Source: Minisyncoccota bacterium (GTDB taxonomy: Bacteria > Patescibacteriota > Microgenomatia > UBA1400 > PJMF01). Taken from it: a stretch of DNA of 13,003 nt. Of this stretch, positions 1 to 6,042 are shown piece by piece. Location of the stretch: the NCBI GenBank assembly GCA_012799795.1, contig JAAZKO010000076.1:1-13003 (forward strand). Reading direction: 5' to 3'. A model generated the notes under the pieces. It searched no databases. It had not been told where the DNA came from and worked only from the letters and a program-made list of their open reading frames with translations. Position numbers and translations under genes: made by a program. Each line of letters starts with the position of its first letter. Position 1 is the stretch's first letter.

Positions 1-3
1 ATA

Positions 4-720
4 ATGCGGGAAATTTTAAAAATTAAAAAACTTAATGTTGCAATCAATGATAAATTAATTATCAAGGATCTATCATTAAGTATTAATCAGGGAGAATTAG
101 TGGCCCTAATGGGAGCTAATGGAGCCGGCAAATCAACTTTAGTTAGAGTACTGTTGGGTGACGACACTTATCAGGTTAAGAGTGGTCAAATTACTTTCTT
201 TAAAAAAGATTTATTGAGTTTGGCCCCAGAAGAACGGGCTAAACTAGGTTTAGCTTTTGTTTGGCAGCAAGCCCCAGCAATTAAAGGAGTTGAGTTATTT
301 ACTTTACTCAATTTGATTCAAGAGATCCATGACGGGGATTATGATTATCAATTAGCAGATTCTCTTTTATTCAGAGAAATTAATGCTAATTTTTCAGGAG
401 GGGAAAAGAAAATCGCTGAACTAGTTCAGGTTTTAAATCAAAATCCTCGATTGTTAATTATTGATGAATTAGATTCAGGACTAGACATAGAAAATTTAAA
501 AATTGTTTTAACTGCTTTAAAAAAAGAATTGAAGAAGAAAAATATGGCATTATTAATTATTAGCCATTCAGGAGCAGTCCTAGAAGAGATTAAAGTTCAA
601 CGAATTACTATTTTGCGTCATGGAGAATTAATTTGTCAGAGTAGAGATGTTAAGAAAATGTTAAACACCATCAAAAAATATGGCTATCAAAAATGCGAAA
701 GCTGTCAAAACTGCTTATAA
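4..720 (+). CDS. sufC: SufC, ATPase of the SUF iron-sulfur cluster assembly complex
   Basis: A 238-residue ABC-type ATPase. It shows Walker A GANGAGKST (37-45), Q-loop glutamines at 88-89, signature SGGEK (131-135), Walker B LLIIDE (150-155), a D-loop SGLD (158-161) and the switch histidine H188. Assignment as SufC rather than a transporter ATPase rests on its length, the ELDSGLD segment typical of SufC, and the SufB/SufD-type gene directly downstream. In the family, SufC binds SufB/SufD and uses ATP to drive scaffold rearrangement during cluster assembly in the cytosol. The unusual part is the last eight residues, which carry CxxCxxC (C231, C234, C237) just before the final leucine; I do not know this as a normal SufC feature. 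The start lies three bases into the window, so its promoter and any upstream suf genes are not visible. Confidence 0.9.
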   Translation: MREILKIKKLNVAINDKLIIKDLSLSINQGELVALMGANGAGKSTLVRVLLGDDTYQVKSGQITFFKKDLLSLAPEERAKLGLAFVWQQAPAIKGVELFTLLNLIQEIHDGDYDYQLADSLLFREINANFSGGEKKIAELVQVLNQNPRLLIIDELDSGLDIENLKIVLTALKKELKKKNMALLIISHSGAVLEEIKVQRITILRHGELICQSRDVKKMLNTIKKYGYQKCESCQNCL

Positions 721-739
721 ACAACTAGATCATCACATT

Positions 740-745
740 GAGGAG
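740..745 (+). promoter_or_regulatory. Ribosome binding site fixing the SufB/D start at 755
   Basis: GAGGAG lies nine bases before ATG 755. The in-frame ATG at 680 would overlap sufC by 41 bases and has no comparable site, so 755 is the preferred start. Confidence 0.7.
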
Positions 746-754
746 ATACTCAGC

Positions 755-1615
755 ATGTCGGGTTCTCTAGTGATGAGTTCAGTTGGGGCTTGGGATAAAT
801 TTTCTTGGACTAGAAAATATTTTGTTGACAAGCCTAAAGAAGGCTATTTTATTTGGATCAAGGAACAGCCCGATTGTTCTTTTCTGGGTTGTGTTTCTTT
901 AGACAAGCCTGGTACAAAACAGCAATTAAATAATTTAACAGTGATCGAAGCTGGCCTTTATGTTGATTTAACAGGCACTTGTGAATCAGCAACTTTGCTT
1001 GGTGAAACACAAGGTAATGATTTTCGCTCTCATCAAGCTCGGGGCAAATTAGTATTGCGGACAGGATCAAGCTTATATTATCGACATCTTCACGATTGGG
1101 ATAAAAATGACCAAATTAGCACTAATTACGAATTCTTTTTAGAAGAAGGAGCTAGTTTGGAATACACCTACAGAATTGATTCAGCGGCAGCGGTGATGAA
1201 TTTACAGGCACGGATGCATTTAGCAAAAGGCGCCCGCTCTGATTTTAAGATTTTGGCAGATTGTCAAGAAACCAAGGTTAATTTAACAGATATAGCCTAT
1301 TTAGAGGGAGCGGGCGCTAATGCTATTTCTACTCTGCGCTTAGTCGGACGTAAAAATGCTGAAGTTAAGGCTCGTTCTCAAATTATTGCTCAAGCTGTTG
1401 CTAAAGGACACCTGGATTGTGCTGGTTTAATGTTGGATAAATCGGCCAAATTAACTTTGATTCCAGAATTATTAGTTGAAGACCAAAATGCTCAATTGAC
1501 TCACGAAGCCTCAATAGGTAAATTATCTGCTGAGCAAATTCTCTATTTAAGAAGTAGGGGTTTAAGTGCCAAGGAGGCTGAAGACTTAATTTTGAGGGGG
1601 TTTTTGAGTGAATAA
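755..1615 (+). CDS. SufB/SufD-family Fe-S cluster assembly scaffold protein
   Basis: A 286-residue protein consisting almost wholly of the beta-helical SufBD core plus the family's C-terminal helical tail. The tail (LSAEQILYLRSRGLSAKEAEDLILRGF) is the most recognisable part. SufB proteins are usually near 470 residues and SufD near 420, so the N-terminal region is missing. Cys222 in GHLDCAGLMLD lies where SufB has its conserved late cysteine. H250-E251 in THEAS resembles the SufB (VEHEA) version more than SufD (CSHGA), whereas the PELLVED stretch looks SufD-like. I therefore leave the subunit unnamed. It probably forms a homodimer or pairs with another SufB-type protein, clamped by SufC encoded 34 bases upstream. 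The start at 755 is chosen because of the GAGGAG site; an ATG at 680 is possible but less likely. Confidence 0.85.
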   Translation: MSGSLVMSSVGAWDKFSWTRKYFVDKPKEGYFIWIKEQPDCSFLGCVSLDKPGTKQQLNNLTVIEAGLYVDLTGTCESATLLGETQGNDFRSHQARGKLVLRTGSSLYYRHLHDWDKNDQISTNYEFFLEEGASLEYTYRIDSAAAVMNLQARMHLAKGARSDFKILADCQETKVNLTDIAYLEGAGANAISTLRLVGRKNAEVKARSQIIAQAVAKGHLDCAGLMLDKSAKLTLIPELLVEDQNAQLTHEASIGKLSAEQILYLRSRGLSAKEAEDLILRGFLSE

Positions 1616-1672
1616 GGCTAAATTAATAATTTTAAAAGCAAATTTTTTATTTATTAAGCGTGGATTTATTTA

Positions 1673-2260
1673 ATGAAAATTTATGTTGCTTCCAAAAATC
1701 CAGTAAAAATTAATGCTGTAACTATTGCTCTTAGTGAAAGCTATCCGGATGTAAAGGTAATTGGCAAGAGTGTGCCCAGTGGAGTATCAGCACAGCCAAT
1801 GACTGATCGAGAAACCTTGACCGGCTCGATCAATCGAGCCAAGGCTTTAAAGGAATTAATTTTATCCAAAAAAATCCATCCTCCTCGTGAAGAGCTCTTG
1901 TTTATTGGTGCAGAAGGAGGGGTTTATCATCCTAGTTTTGCCAAAAAAAAAGAGGAACTATGGTCCACAGTTTGGATTAGTGTTTTAGATCAAGAAGATA
2001 ATGTTTATTCGGCTAGTGGGGCTCGTTTTTGTTTACCTCAGGTTTTAGCTGATGGTATTTTGGCCGGTCAAGAGTTGGGTTCTGTTGTGGGAGCTTTATT
2101 TGACGATCAAAATCTTAAACAAAAAAGTGGAGCAATTGGTGTATTAACTAAAAATTTTATTGATCGTACAGAAGAATACGTAAGTATTACTAAGTTGGCA
2201 ATTGGTTTGTGGTATGGTCGAACTTGGCAAAATCAAGCTTCAATTTTCACTAAACTTTAA
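1673..2260 (+). CDS. yjjX: YjjX/DUF84-family inosine/xanthosine triphosphatase
   Basis: A 195-residue protein matching the NTPase family that hydrolyses non-canonical purine nucleotides (ITP, XTP) and so keeps them out of DNA and RNA. Visible family signatures are the N-terminal SxNPxK (residues 7-12), GVSAQPMTDRETLTGSINRA (37-56), the acidic FIGAEGGV (78-84), and SGAIGVLT (152-159). Length is close to the usual 170-190, with a short C-terminal extension. It starts 57 bases after the sufBD-like gene, with only a weak GGA eight bases before the ATG, so it may be read from the suf transcript. The family link is firm; the exact substrate is not shown by sequence. Confidence 0.83.
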   Translation: MKIYVASKNPVKINAVTIALSESYPDVKVIGKSVPSGVSAQPMTDRETLTGSINRAKALKELILSKKIHPPREELLFIGAEGGVYHPSFAKKKEELWSTVWISVLDQEDNVYSASGARFCLPQVLADGILAGQELGSVVGALFDDQNLKQKSGAIGVLTKNFIDRTEEYVSITKLAIGLWYGRTWQNQASIFTKL

Positions 2261-2286
2261 TCCTATAATGTTAAAATTAACTGATC

Positions 2287-2315
2287 TTGACAGCTTGTTA
2301 TTTATACTTCAAAAT
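2287..2315 (+). promoter_or_regulatory. Candidate sigma-70-type promoter for the gene at 2357
   Basis: A perfect -35 TTGACA (2287-2292) is followed after 17 bases by CAAAAT (2310-2315, four of six matches to TATAAT). A second perfect TATAAT stands alone at 2264-2269 with only a poor -35. Either would give a leader of roughly 35 to 80 bases. Confidence 0.4.
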
Positions 2316-2336
2316 AGCATCACAATATAGCAGTTA

Positions 2337-2352
2337 TTGGCGATGCCAAAGG
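2337..2352 (+). promoter_or_regulatory. Hairpin abutting a ribosome binding site
   Basis: TTGGC-GAT-GCCAA (2337-2349) forms a perfect five-pair stem with a three-base loop. Its 3' arm shares the two adenines of the AAAGG site at 2348-2352, four bases before ATG 2357. This could modulate access of the ribosome. It is short and may be chance. Confidence 0.35.
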
Positions 2353-2356
2353 TTTC

Positions 2357-2854
2357 ATGCAAGAAAAATCCAAAAAATTTGTTCCTTACATTTTTCCACT
2401 CTTAGCTTTTGCTTTTGTGGTGTTTATGTTTATTCGTTGGTATTCAAATAGAGTAGCCGAACAAGGCAATGGTCTATTATCCAGTGATTTAGAGATTATA
2501 AATTTAACTCAGGAAGAAGAGGAAAGTATTATTCTAGGGACTACTGATTTCTCAACAGTAGAGATGATGGCTGTCGGAGAAGCGAGTGGTGAAATTCGCT
2601 ATCAATTGCTAGAGGAGAAATTAAATTTTACGGTGACAGCTAATTTGCCAGATAGTAATGAAGCTTTTGTTGTATGGTTAAAAGAAGTTGAGGGTGATGC
2701 TAAGAAAAAAGTTTTCACTTTAACTTATTCGAAAGCTGGTTTCATTGGTTCAGCTTCAGTGCCAGCAGAAGTATTACCTGTTGAGGTGGTAGTTAGTAAA
2801 GAATCAGATTTATTACTTGAAGACGCTCTTTTACGAGGAATTATTGAAGACTAA
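2357..2854 (+). CDS. Membrane-anchored protein of unknown function
   Basis: A 165-residue protein I do not recognise by name. A lysine-rich N-terminus (KSKK) is followed by one hydrophobic segment at about residues 8-28 with no cleavage-type motif, so it is probably a signal anchor with the rest outside the cell. Residues 40-75 are acidic and probably a linker. Residues 75-150 look like a small beta domain (alternating hydrophobic strands, with VVWLKEVEGDAKKKVFTL in the middle). Its pattern of FVVWL plus a later VPVEVVVSKESD recalls the extracellular domain of RskA-type anti-sigma proteins. That likeness is weak and is only inference; no anti-sigma region or sigma factor gene is present here. 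It stands alone between likely promoters. Confidence 0.6.
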   Translation: MQEKSKKFVPYIFPLLAFAFVVFMFIRWYSNRVAEQGNGLLSSDLEIINLTQEEEESIILGTTDFSTVEMMAVGEASGEIRYQLLEEKLNFTVTANLPDSNEAFVVWLKEVEGDAKKKVFTLTYSKAGFIGSASVPAEVLPVEVVVSKESDLLLEDALLRGIIED

Positions 2855-2908
2855 GTTTTATTGAGATACTTTGATGTATTTTGATAATTAAAAACTTAAA
2901 TTGCTTCT

Positions 2909-2917
2909 TGATATACT
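2909..2917 (+). promoter_or_regulatory. Extended -10 promoter of the small gene at 2990
   Basis: TGATATACT is an extended -10 element (TG, one base, then TATACT, five of six matches). There is no good -35, as is common with extended -10 promoters. The predicted start of transcription is near 2924, giving a leader of about 66 bases. An inverted repeat CTTGA...TCAAG (2907-2911, 2920-2924) brackets the -10. Confidence 0.5.
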
Positions 2918-2925
2918 AGTCAAGT

Positions 2926-2940
2926 ATGCTAATCTAGCAT
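2926..2940 (+). repeat. Inverted repeat at the predicted 5' end of the small-gene mRNA
   Basis: ATGCTA-ATC-TAGCAT is a perfect six-base inverted repeat with a three-base spacer. It begins two bases after the predicted transcription start, so it could be a 5' stabilising stem-loop or an operator. Confidence 0.4.
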
Positions 2941-2956
2941 TAGTAATTAACAGTTA

Positions 2957-2983
2957 TTCTGGCCAGAGGCCAGGAAGAAGGAG
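2957..2983 (+). promoter_or_regulatory. GC-rich leader hairpin followed by strong ribosome binding site
   Basis: CTGGCC-AGA-GGCCAG (2959-2973) is a perfect six-pair stem that extends to eight pairs with flanking TT/GGAA-type pairing including one G-U. It is markedly GC-rich for this AT-rich region. The ribosome site AAGGAG (2978-2983) follows at once, six bases before ATG 2990. The arrangement suggests control of translation or mRNA stability. Confidence 0.5.
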
Positions 2984-2989
2984 ACTTGT

Positions 2990-3190
2990 ATGGCAGCTTT
3001 TAGCTATACCAATAAAAAGGGTCAAACCTATTATCTTCACACTCGTGATGTGACCTTAAAAAATGGTCGTGTGCAAACAATTTATTTTTTTGCACGAGAT
3101 GTTCGTGATGGTTCTTTAAGTGAAGTACCAGCCGGTTATATGGTTATGGAAACCACTCGCACTGGCATGCCAGTACTGAAGAAAAAATAA
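2990..3190 (+). CDS. Conserved small protein of unknown function (66 aa)
   Basis: A short, basic, soluble protein. Its sequence (FSYTNKKGQTYYLH, then a lysine-rich turn, then TIYFFARDV, then VPAGYMVMETTRTGMPVLKKK) resembles a family of roughly 60-residue hypothetical proteins that I recall from several bacterial groups; no function is known to me. Alternating aromatic and basic residues suggest a small beta sheet, perhaps binding nucleic acid, which is inference only. It is clearly a real gene: it has an extended -10 promoter, a structured leader, a strong AAGGAG six bases before the ATG, and its own intrinsic terminator. It is therefore a single-gene transcript, which suggests fairly high expression. 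Confidence 0.75.
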   Translation: MAAFSYTNKKGQTYYLHTRDVTLKNGRVQTIYFFARDVRDGSLSEVPAGYMVMETTRTGMPVLKKK

Positions 3191-3209
3191 TTTTTCTCAC
3201 TTGTCAATT

Positions 3210-3242
3210 AAAATCCCGCCTTTTCATTAATGCGGGATTTTT
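3210..3242 (+). terminator. Rho-independent terminator
   Basis: AAAATCCCGC (3210-3219) pairs perfectly with GCGGGATTTT (3232-3241) across a 12-base loop, and the 3' arm runs into a T tract. It ends the small-gene transcript and separates it from rpiB. An ATG inside the 3' arm (3230) is in frame with rpiB but cannot be its natural start. Confidence 0.9.
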
Positions 3243-3265
3243 ATTTATGGATTTTAGCGATTATT

Positions 3266-3274
3266 TGTTATGAT
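3266..3274 (+). promoter_or_regulatory. Extended -10 promoter giving a leaderless rpiB mRNA
   Basis: TGTTATGAT is TG, one base, then TATGAT (five of six matches). The -10 ends six bases before ATG 3281, so transcription would begin at or next to the A of the start codon. No ribosome site is present, which agrees with a leaderless transcript. Confidence 0.55.
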
Positions 3275-3280
3275 GTGTGT

Positions 3281-3727
3281 ATGAAAATTTTTATTGCTAG
3301 TGATCACGGAGGATTCAAACTTAAAGAAGAAATAAAAGAAATTATTGAGGGGCAAGTGCTTGATCTTGGTCCTCAAGAACTAGATCCCGAGGATGATTAT
3401 CCCCAATTTGCTTTTCGTGTTGCAGAAAAAGTTAGTCAAGAACCCAACAGCATTGCTTTATTGTTCTGTCGTTCTGGCTCAGGCATGGTGATTGCAGCCA
3501 ATAAAGTTAAGGGTGTCAGAGCGGTTGACATTTATAATCAAAAAATTGCTGAACATGCTGTAAAAGACAATCACGCTAATGTTTTTGCTTTTGGAGCAGA
3601 TTTTTTAGCGAAAGAAGAAATTTTAGCTTGTTTATCAATTATTTTACGCACTCAACCAGATCAAGACGAACGGCATTTAAGAAGAATTAAGCAAATTACT
3701 GACTACGAAAATAAACATGCAAATTAG
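3281..3727 (+). CDS. rpiB: RpiB, ribose-5-phosphate isomerase B
   Basis: A 148-residue member of the RpiB/LacAB family, which interconverts ribose 5-phosphate and ribulose 5-phosphate. Visible signatures are IASDHGGFKLK (5-15) with the D8-H9 pair, the catalytic cysteine C63 in FCRSGSGMVIAANK (62-75), and the phosphate-binding ERHLRRI near the end (130-136). The usual HNDAN segment reads DNHAN (96-100), swapping the positions of histidine and aspartate; related variants may be normal in this lineage. The start at 3281 is chosen because it gives the canonical MKI-ASDH beginning and sits six bases after an extended -10; 51 more in-frame bases upstream fall in the terminator. The rpe-like gene overlaps its end by 11 bases. 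Confidence 0.9.
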   Translation: MKIFIASDHGGFKLKEEIKEIIEGQVLDLGPQELDPEDDYPQFAFRVAEKVSQEPNSIALLFCRSGSGMVIAANKVKGVRAVDIYNQKIAEHAVKDNHANVFAFGADFLAKEEILACLSIILRTQPDQDERHLRRIKQITDYENKHAN

Positions 3728-4382
3728 TCCTGCAATTTTAACTGACAGTTTAGCCACTTTTTCCCAACAATTGGAATTAGTTAAAGAAGTTCCAGAAATT
3801 AAAACAATTCAAATAGATATTGTCGATGCCATTTTTGCTGACAACATCACTTTGAATCCTAGCGACTTAGTAGATTTTGATTTTGGAAAATTATTAATTG
3901 ACTTTCATTTAATGACCGAAGAACCAATGGATTATGTTTGGGAACTAATTGATTGTGGTCAACAATTACCCACACAATCAGTTATTGCTCAAGTGGAAAA
4001 AATGTCTTATCAATTAGATTTTTTGGAAGAAGTAAAGAAAGCTGGTTGGCAGGCTGGTTTAGCTATCAATCTTTTCACTCCCCTAGAGACTATCGAAGAA
4101 GCAGCCTGGGAATATTTAGATCAGGTATTATTAATGGCTGTAGAAGCTGGAGAGCAAGGCCAGGGTTTTAACTTTTCAGTTTTTGCTAAAATTGAAGAAC
4201 TTAAAATATTAATTAAAAAATTTAATAAAGAAAGTAAAATTAGTATTGATGGTGGAATTAAAATTGAACAGCTTAAATTTTTGCAGAAAGCTGGTGTTGA
4301 TCAAATAGCTGTTGGTTCAGCCTTATTTAATGCCGAGAGTTTTAAAAATGAATATAATAAGCTTAAAAAGGAGCTTGCATGA
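3717..4382 (+). CDS. Ribulose-phosphate 3-epimerase-like protein, divergent
   Basis: A 221-residue TIM-barrel protein with the layout of ribulose-5-phosphate 3-epimerase: ISPAIL at the N-terminus (3-8), DIVDAIFADNIT (34-45), DFHLM (62-66), LAINLFTPLE (115-124), and SIDGGI plus VGSALF at the end (176-181, 199-204). Three of four metal ligands are kept: D34, H64 and D178. The first ligand, normally histidine two residues before D34, is Q32, and the HVE motif reads QVE (92-94). The phosphate loop region normally reading NPGFGGQ is EAGEQGQ (143-149). It could be a weak or altered epimerase, or act on another pentose or hexose phosphate. Its overlap with rpiB and with the LOG gene argues for a role in pentose phosphate metabolism. 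Confidence 0.75.
   Translation: MQISPAILTDSLATFSQQLELVKEVPEIKTIQIDIVDAIFADNITLNPSDLVDFDFGKLLIDFHLMTEEPMDYVWELIDCGQQLPTQSVIAQVEKMSYQLDFLEEVKKAGWQAGLAINLFTPLETIEEAAWEYLDQVLLMAVEAGEQGQGFNFSVFAKIEELKILIKKFNKESKISIDGGIKIEQLKFLQKAGVDQIAVGSALFNAESFKNEYNKLKKELA
4368..4373 (+). promoter_or_regulatory. Ribosome binding site for the LOG-family gene
   Basis: AAGGAG lies inside the end of the epimerase gene, five bases before ATG 4379. The start codon overlaps the upstream stop as ATGA, so the two genes are translationally coupled. Confidence 0.7.
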
Positions 4383-4999
4383 ATCAAGATGAGCGAAAGA
4401 AAATAATGGTCCCTAAAGCAAATCGCTTGTGTAAAGTGAATAAAATTGCTTTTTATGGAGGAGCGGATATGGATGAAGATCATCCAGTTTGTCAAGCTGC
4501 ATATGAAATAGCAGCTTATGTGGCTAGTCAAAATAAGATAGTAGTTAATGGAGGTGGTCCGGGAGTTATGGGTGCAGCTAGCAAGGGCGCTAAGTCAAAA
4601 AATGGTAAAACTTTGGCAGTTACTTTTAATCCTGTCAACATGCCAGAATTTGAAGGTCGTGATGCAGGAAATATTGTGGATCAGGAAATAAAAACTGCTA
4701 ATTATATTGAGAGAATGTTTGCTTTGATGGACAATGCAGATCTTTTTGTTTGTTTTCAGGGTGGAACTGGTACTTTAAGTGAGTGGGCCACTGCTTGGTT
4801 GTTAGCACATCTTTATTATGGCAATCATAAACCGCTTATTTTATATGGTCATTTTTGGCATGAAGTAATGGAGCTTATTCACAAGCATTTTTTGATTGGT
4901 TATAAGGAATCAAAAGTTTATCGAATTGTTGAGAATTTGGAAGAGTTTAAATTAGCTTTACACTTATTTGAAGAAGAGATGGAGGAGCGCTTAAAATAA
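4379..4999 (+). CDS. LOG-family nucleoside 5'-monophosphate phosphoribohydrolase
   Basis: A 206-residue Rossmann-fold protein of the LOG (LONELY GUY, formerly called lysine decarboxylase-like) family. The two hallmark motifs are GGGPGVMGA (58-66) and QGGTGTLSE (127-135). The second normally begins with proline, here glutamine. Characterised members split AMP or cytokinin monophosphate into base and ribose 5-phosphate; the family was once misannotated as lysine decarboxylase. R112-M113 and E135 fall in the catalytic neighbourhood. The gene overlaps the epimerase-like gene by four bases (ATGA). Its likely product, ribose 5-phosphate, is the substrate of RpiB encoded first in this operon. The exact nucleotide used cannot be read from sequence. 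Confidence 0.82.
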   Translation: MNQDERKKIMVPKANRLCKVNKIAFYGGADMDEDHPVCQAAYEIAAYVASQNKIVVNGGGPGVMGAASKGAKSKNGKTLAVTFNPVNMPEFEGRDAGNIVDQEIKTANYIERMFALMDNADLFVCFQGGTGTLSEWATAWLLAHLYYGNHKPLILYGHFWHEVMELIHKHFLIGYKESKVYRIVENLEEFKLALHLFEEEMEERLK

Positions 5000-5010
5000 T
5001 TTAAAAAAGT

Positions 5011-5053
5011 TGAGCTTGGAACTTGCAGTCTCAGTTCTTGCAATCTCAGCTCA
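5011..5053 (+). repeat. Imperfect 15-base tandem repeat within nested inverted repeats
   Basis: CTTGCAGTCTCAG (5022-5034) recurs as CTTGCAATCTCAG (5037-5049), a period of 15 with one mismatch. The block is bounded by TGAGCT (5011-5016) and AGCTCA (5048-5053), and GAACT/AGTTC (5019-5023, 5033-5037) can pair inside. No T run follows, so it is a poor terminator. It overlaps the likely -35 of the next gene, so an operator is possible. Confidence 0.4.
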
Positions 5054-5067
5054 TTGTCTTGTACAAT
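5038..5067 (+). promoter_or_regulatory. Promoter of the PfkB-family kinase gene
   Basis: TTGCAA (5038-5043) is followed after 18 bases by TACAAT (5062-5067, five of six matches). Predicted transcription start is about 5074, leaving a leader of roughly eight bases with no ribosome site before ATG 5082. Confidence 0.5.
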
Positions 5068-5081
5068 AATAAAACCTGCCT

Positions 5082-6020
5082 ATGTACGATTGTATTAGCA
5101 TTGGATCTTCACTAGTTGACATTTTTATTAGCTCTAAAGATTTAGAAGCTAAGCATAAAAAAGGACAAGAAATTTTAACTTATGGTGATAAGTTAGATCT
5201 TAGCGATTTTCACATATTTACTGGAGGTGGTGCAAGTAATACTTCTGTGTCTTTAGCTCGTTTGGGTTATAAAGTGGCAGTAATTTCTGAAACAGGCCAA
5301 GATGAATTCTCTGATTTAATTATTAGAGATTTTGAAAGAGAAGGAGTTGCTACTCAGTTACTAATTAGAGAAAAGTTAGAGCGAACTGGCGGTAGTGTTT
5401 TATTAGTGACTAAAGATGGTGAAAGAATTGCTATGACTTATCGTGGGGCAGCTTCGATGCTTGATCCCTACGATATTCCTGCCTTTTGGCTTACCCAATC
5501 CAGATGGGTTCATTTATCTAGCATAGCTGGTCAAAAAAACACCTTGGAAAAAATTTTTAAATGTTTGATTAAAGATCAAGATACAAAATTATCTTGGAAT
5601 CCGGGCAAAGGTGAAATTAACCTCTTGCTTAAAAATACTTTTAATCTAGAAGAAATTCCTTGTGAAGTTTTTTTTGTTAATCAACAGGAGTGGGCTAGCT
5701 TAGTTCCAGTGCAGAAATCAATTTTAGTTAATTTCCCCCAGGTAATTGTTACTATGGGTAAAAAAGGTGGAGAAGTTTATATGTATGGTAAAAAGAAGTT
5801 TGTGTTTGAGGGTCAAGCGAGTCAAGCTATTGATAATACTGGGGCTGGTGATTCTTTTGCTGCCGGCTATATAGCAGCGTTAATCGACAATCGAGAAAGT
5901 GACGAGGCAATAGTTTGGGGAGTGCGTAATGCAAGTAGTGTTGTAAGATTCTATGGAGCTAAAACTGGTTTATTGCGTCGTTATCAAATGCTAGAATTAC
6001 TAGCTGCACAAAAAAAGTAA
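5082..6020 (+). CDS. PfkB/ribokinase-family carbohydrate kinase
   Basis: A 312-residue kinase of the ribokinase superfamily. The substrate-side motif TGGGASNTSVSLARLG (47-62) and the C-terminal signature DNTGAGDSFAAGYIAAL (251-267) are both intact. The latter contains the anion-hole GAGD and catalytic base D257. Length is normal for the family. Members phosphorylate ribose, adenosine, fructose or 2-keto-3-deoxygluconate, and sequence alone does not fix the substrate. Its place just after rpiB, the epimerase-like gene and the LOG gene makes a pentose or nucleoside plausible. It has its own promoter with a short leader, so it can be expressed apart from those genes. Confidence 0.85.
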   Translation: MYDCISIGSSLVDIFISSKDLEAKHKKGQEILTYGDKLDLSDFHIFTGGGASNTSVSLARLGYKVAVISETGQDEFSDLIIRDFEREGVATQLLIREKLERTGGSVLLVTKDGERIAMTYRGAASMLDPYDIPAFWLTQSRWVHLSSIAGQKNTLEKIFKCLIKDQDTKLSWNPGKGEINLLLKNTFNLEEIPCEVFFVNQQEWASLVPVQKSILVNFPQVIVTMGKKGGEVYMYGKKKFVFEGQASQAIDNTGAGDSFAAGYIAALIDNRESDEAIVWGVRNASSVVRFYGAKTGLLRRYQMLELLAAQKK

Positions 6021-6023
6021 AAA

Positions 6024-6037
6024 TGATAGACTGGATA
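6024..6037 (+). promoter_or_regulatory. Extended -10/leader element shared by the two surface-protein genes
   Basis: TGATAGACTGGATA combines an extended -10 (TGA then TAGACT) with a GGATAAG ribosome-site-like stretch just before ATG 6043. The same arrangement, TGTTAGACTGGAGAAG, precedes the paralogous gene at 12321. Confidence 0.5.
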
Positions 6038-6042
6038 AGAAT

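Noticed and set aside
680..754. Longer start for the SufB/D protein overlapping sufC
   Set aside because: The extra 25 residues are not family-like, the overlap is 41 bases, and ATG 755 has GAGGAG at good spacing.
858..1070. Minus-strand reading frame within the SufB/D gene
   Set aside because: It is fully inside a well-identified gene and has no ribosome site or family likeness; other minus-strand frames (4301-4531, 6273-6506, 8778-9028, 10125-10415) were rejected for the same reason.
3230..3280. N-terminal extension of RpiB
   Set aside because: It begins inside the 3' arm of the terminator and precedes the canonical start MKIFIASDHGG.
3953..4171. Second plus-strand frame inside the epimerase-like gene
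   Set aside because: It is out of frame with a gene that has clear TIM-barrel motifs, and its own residues look random.
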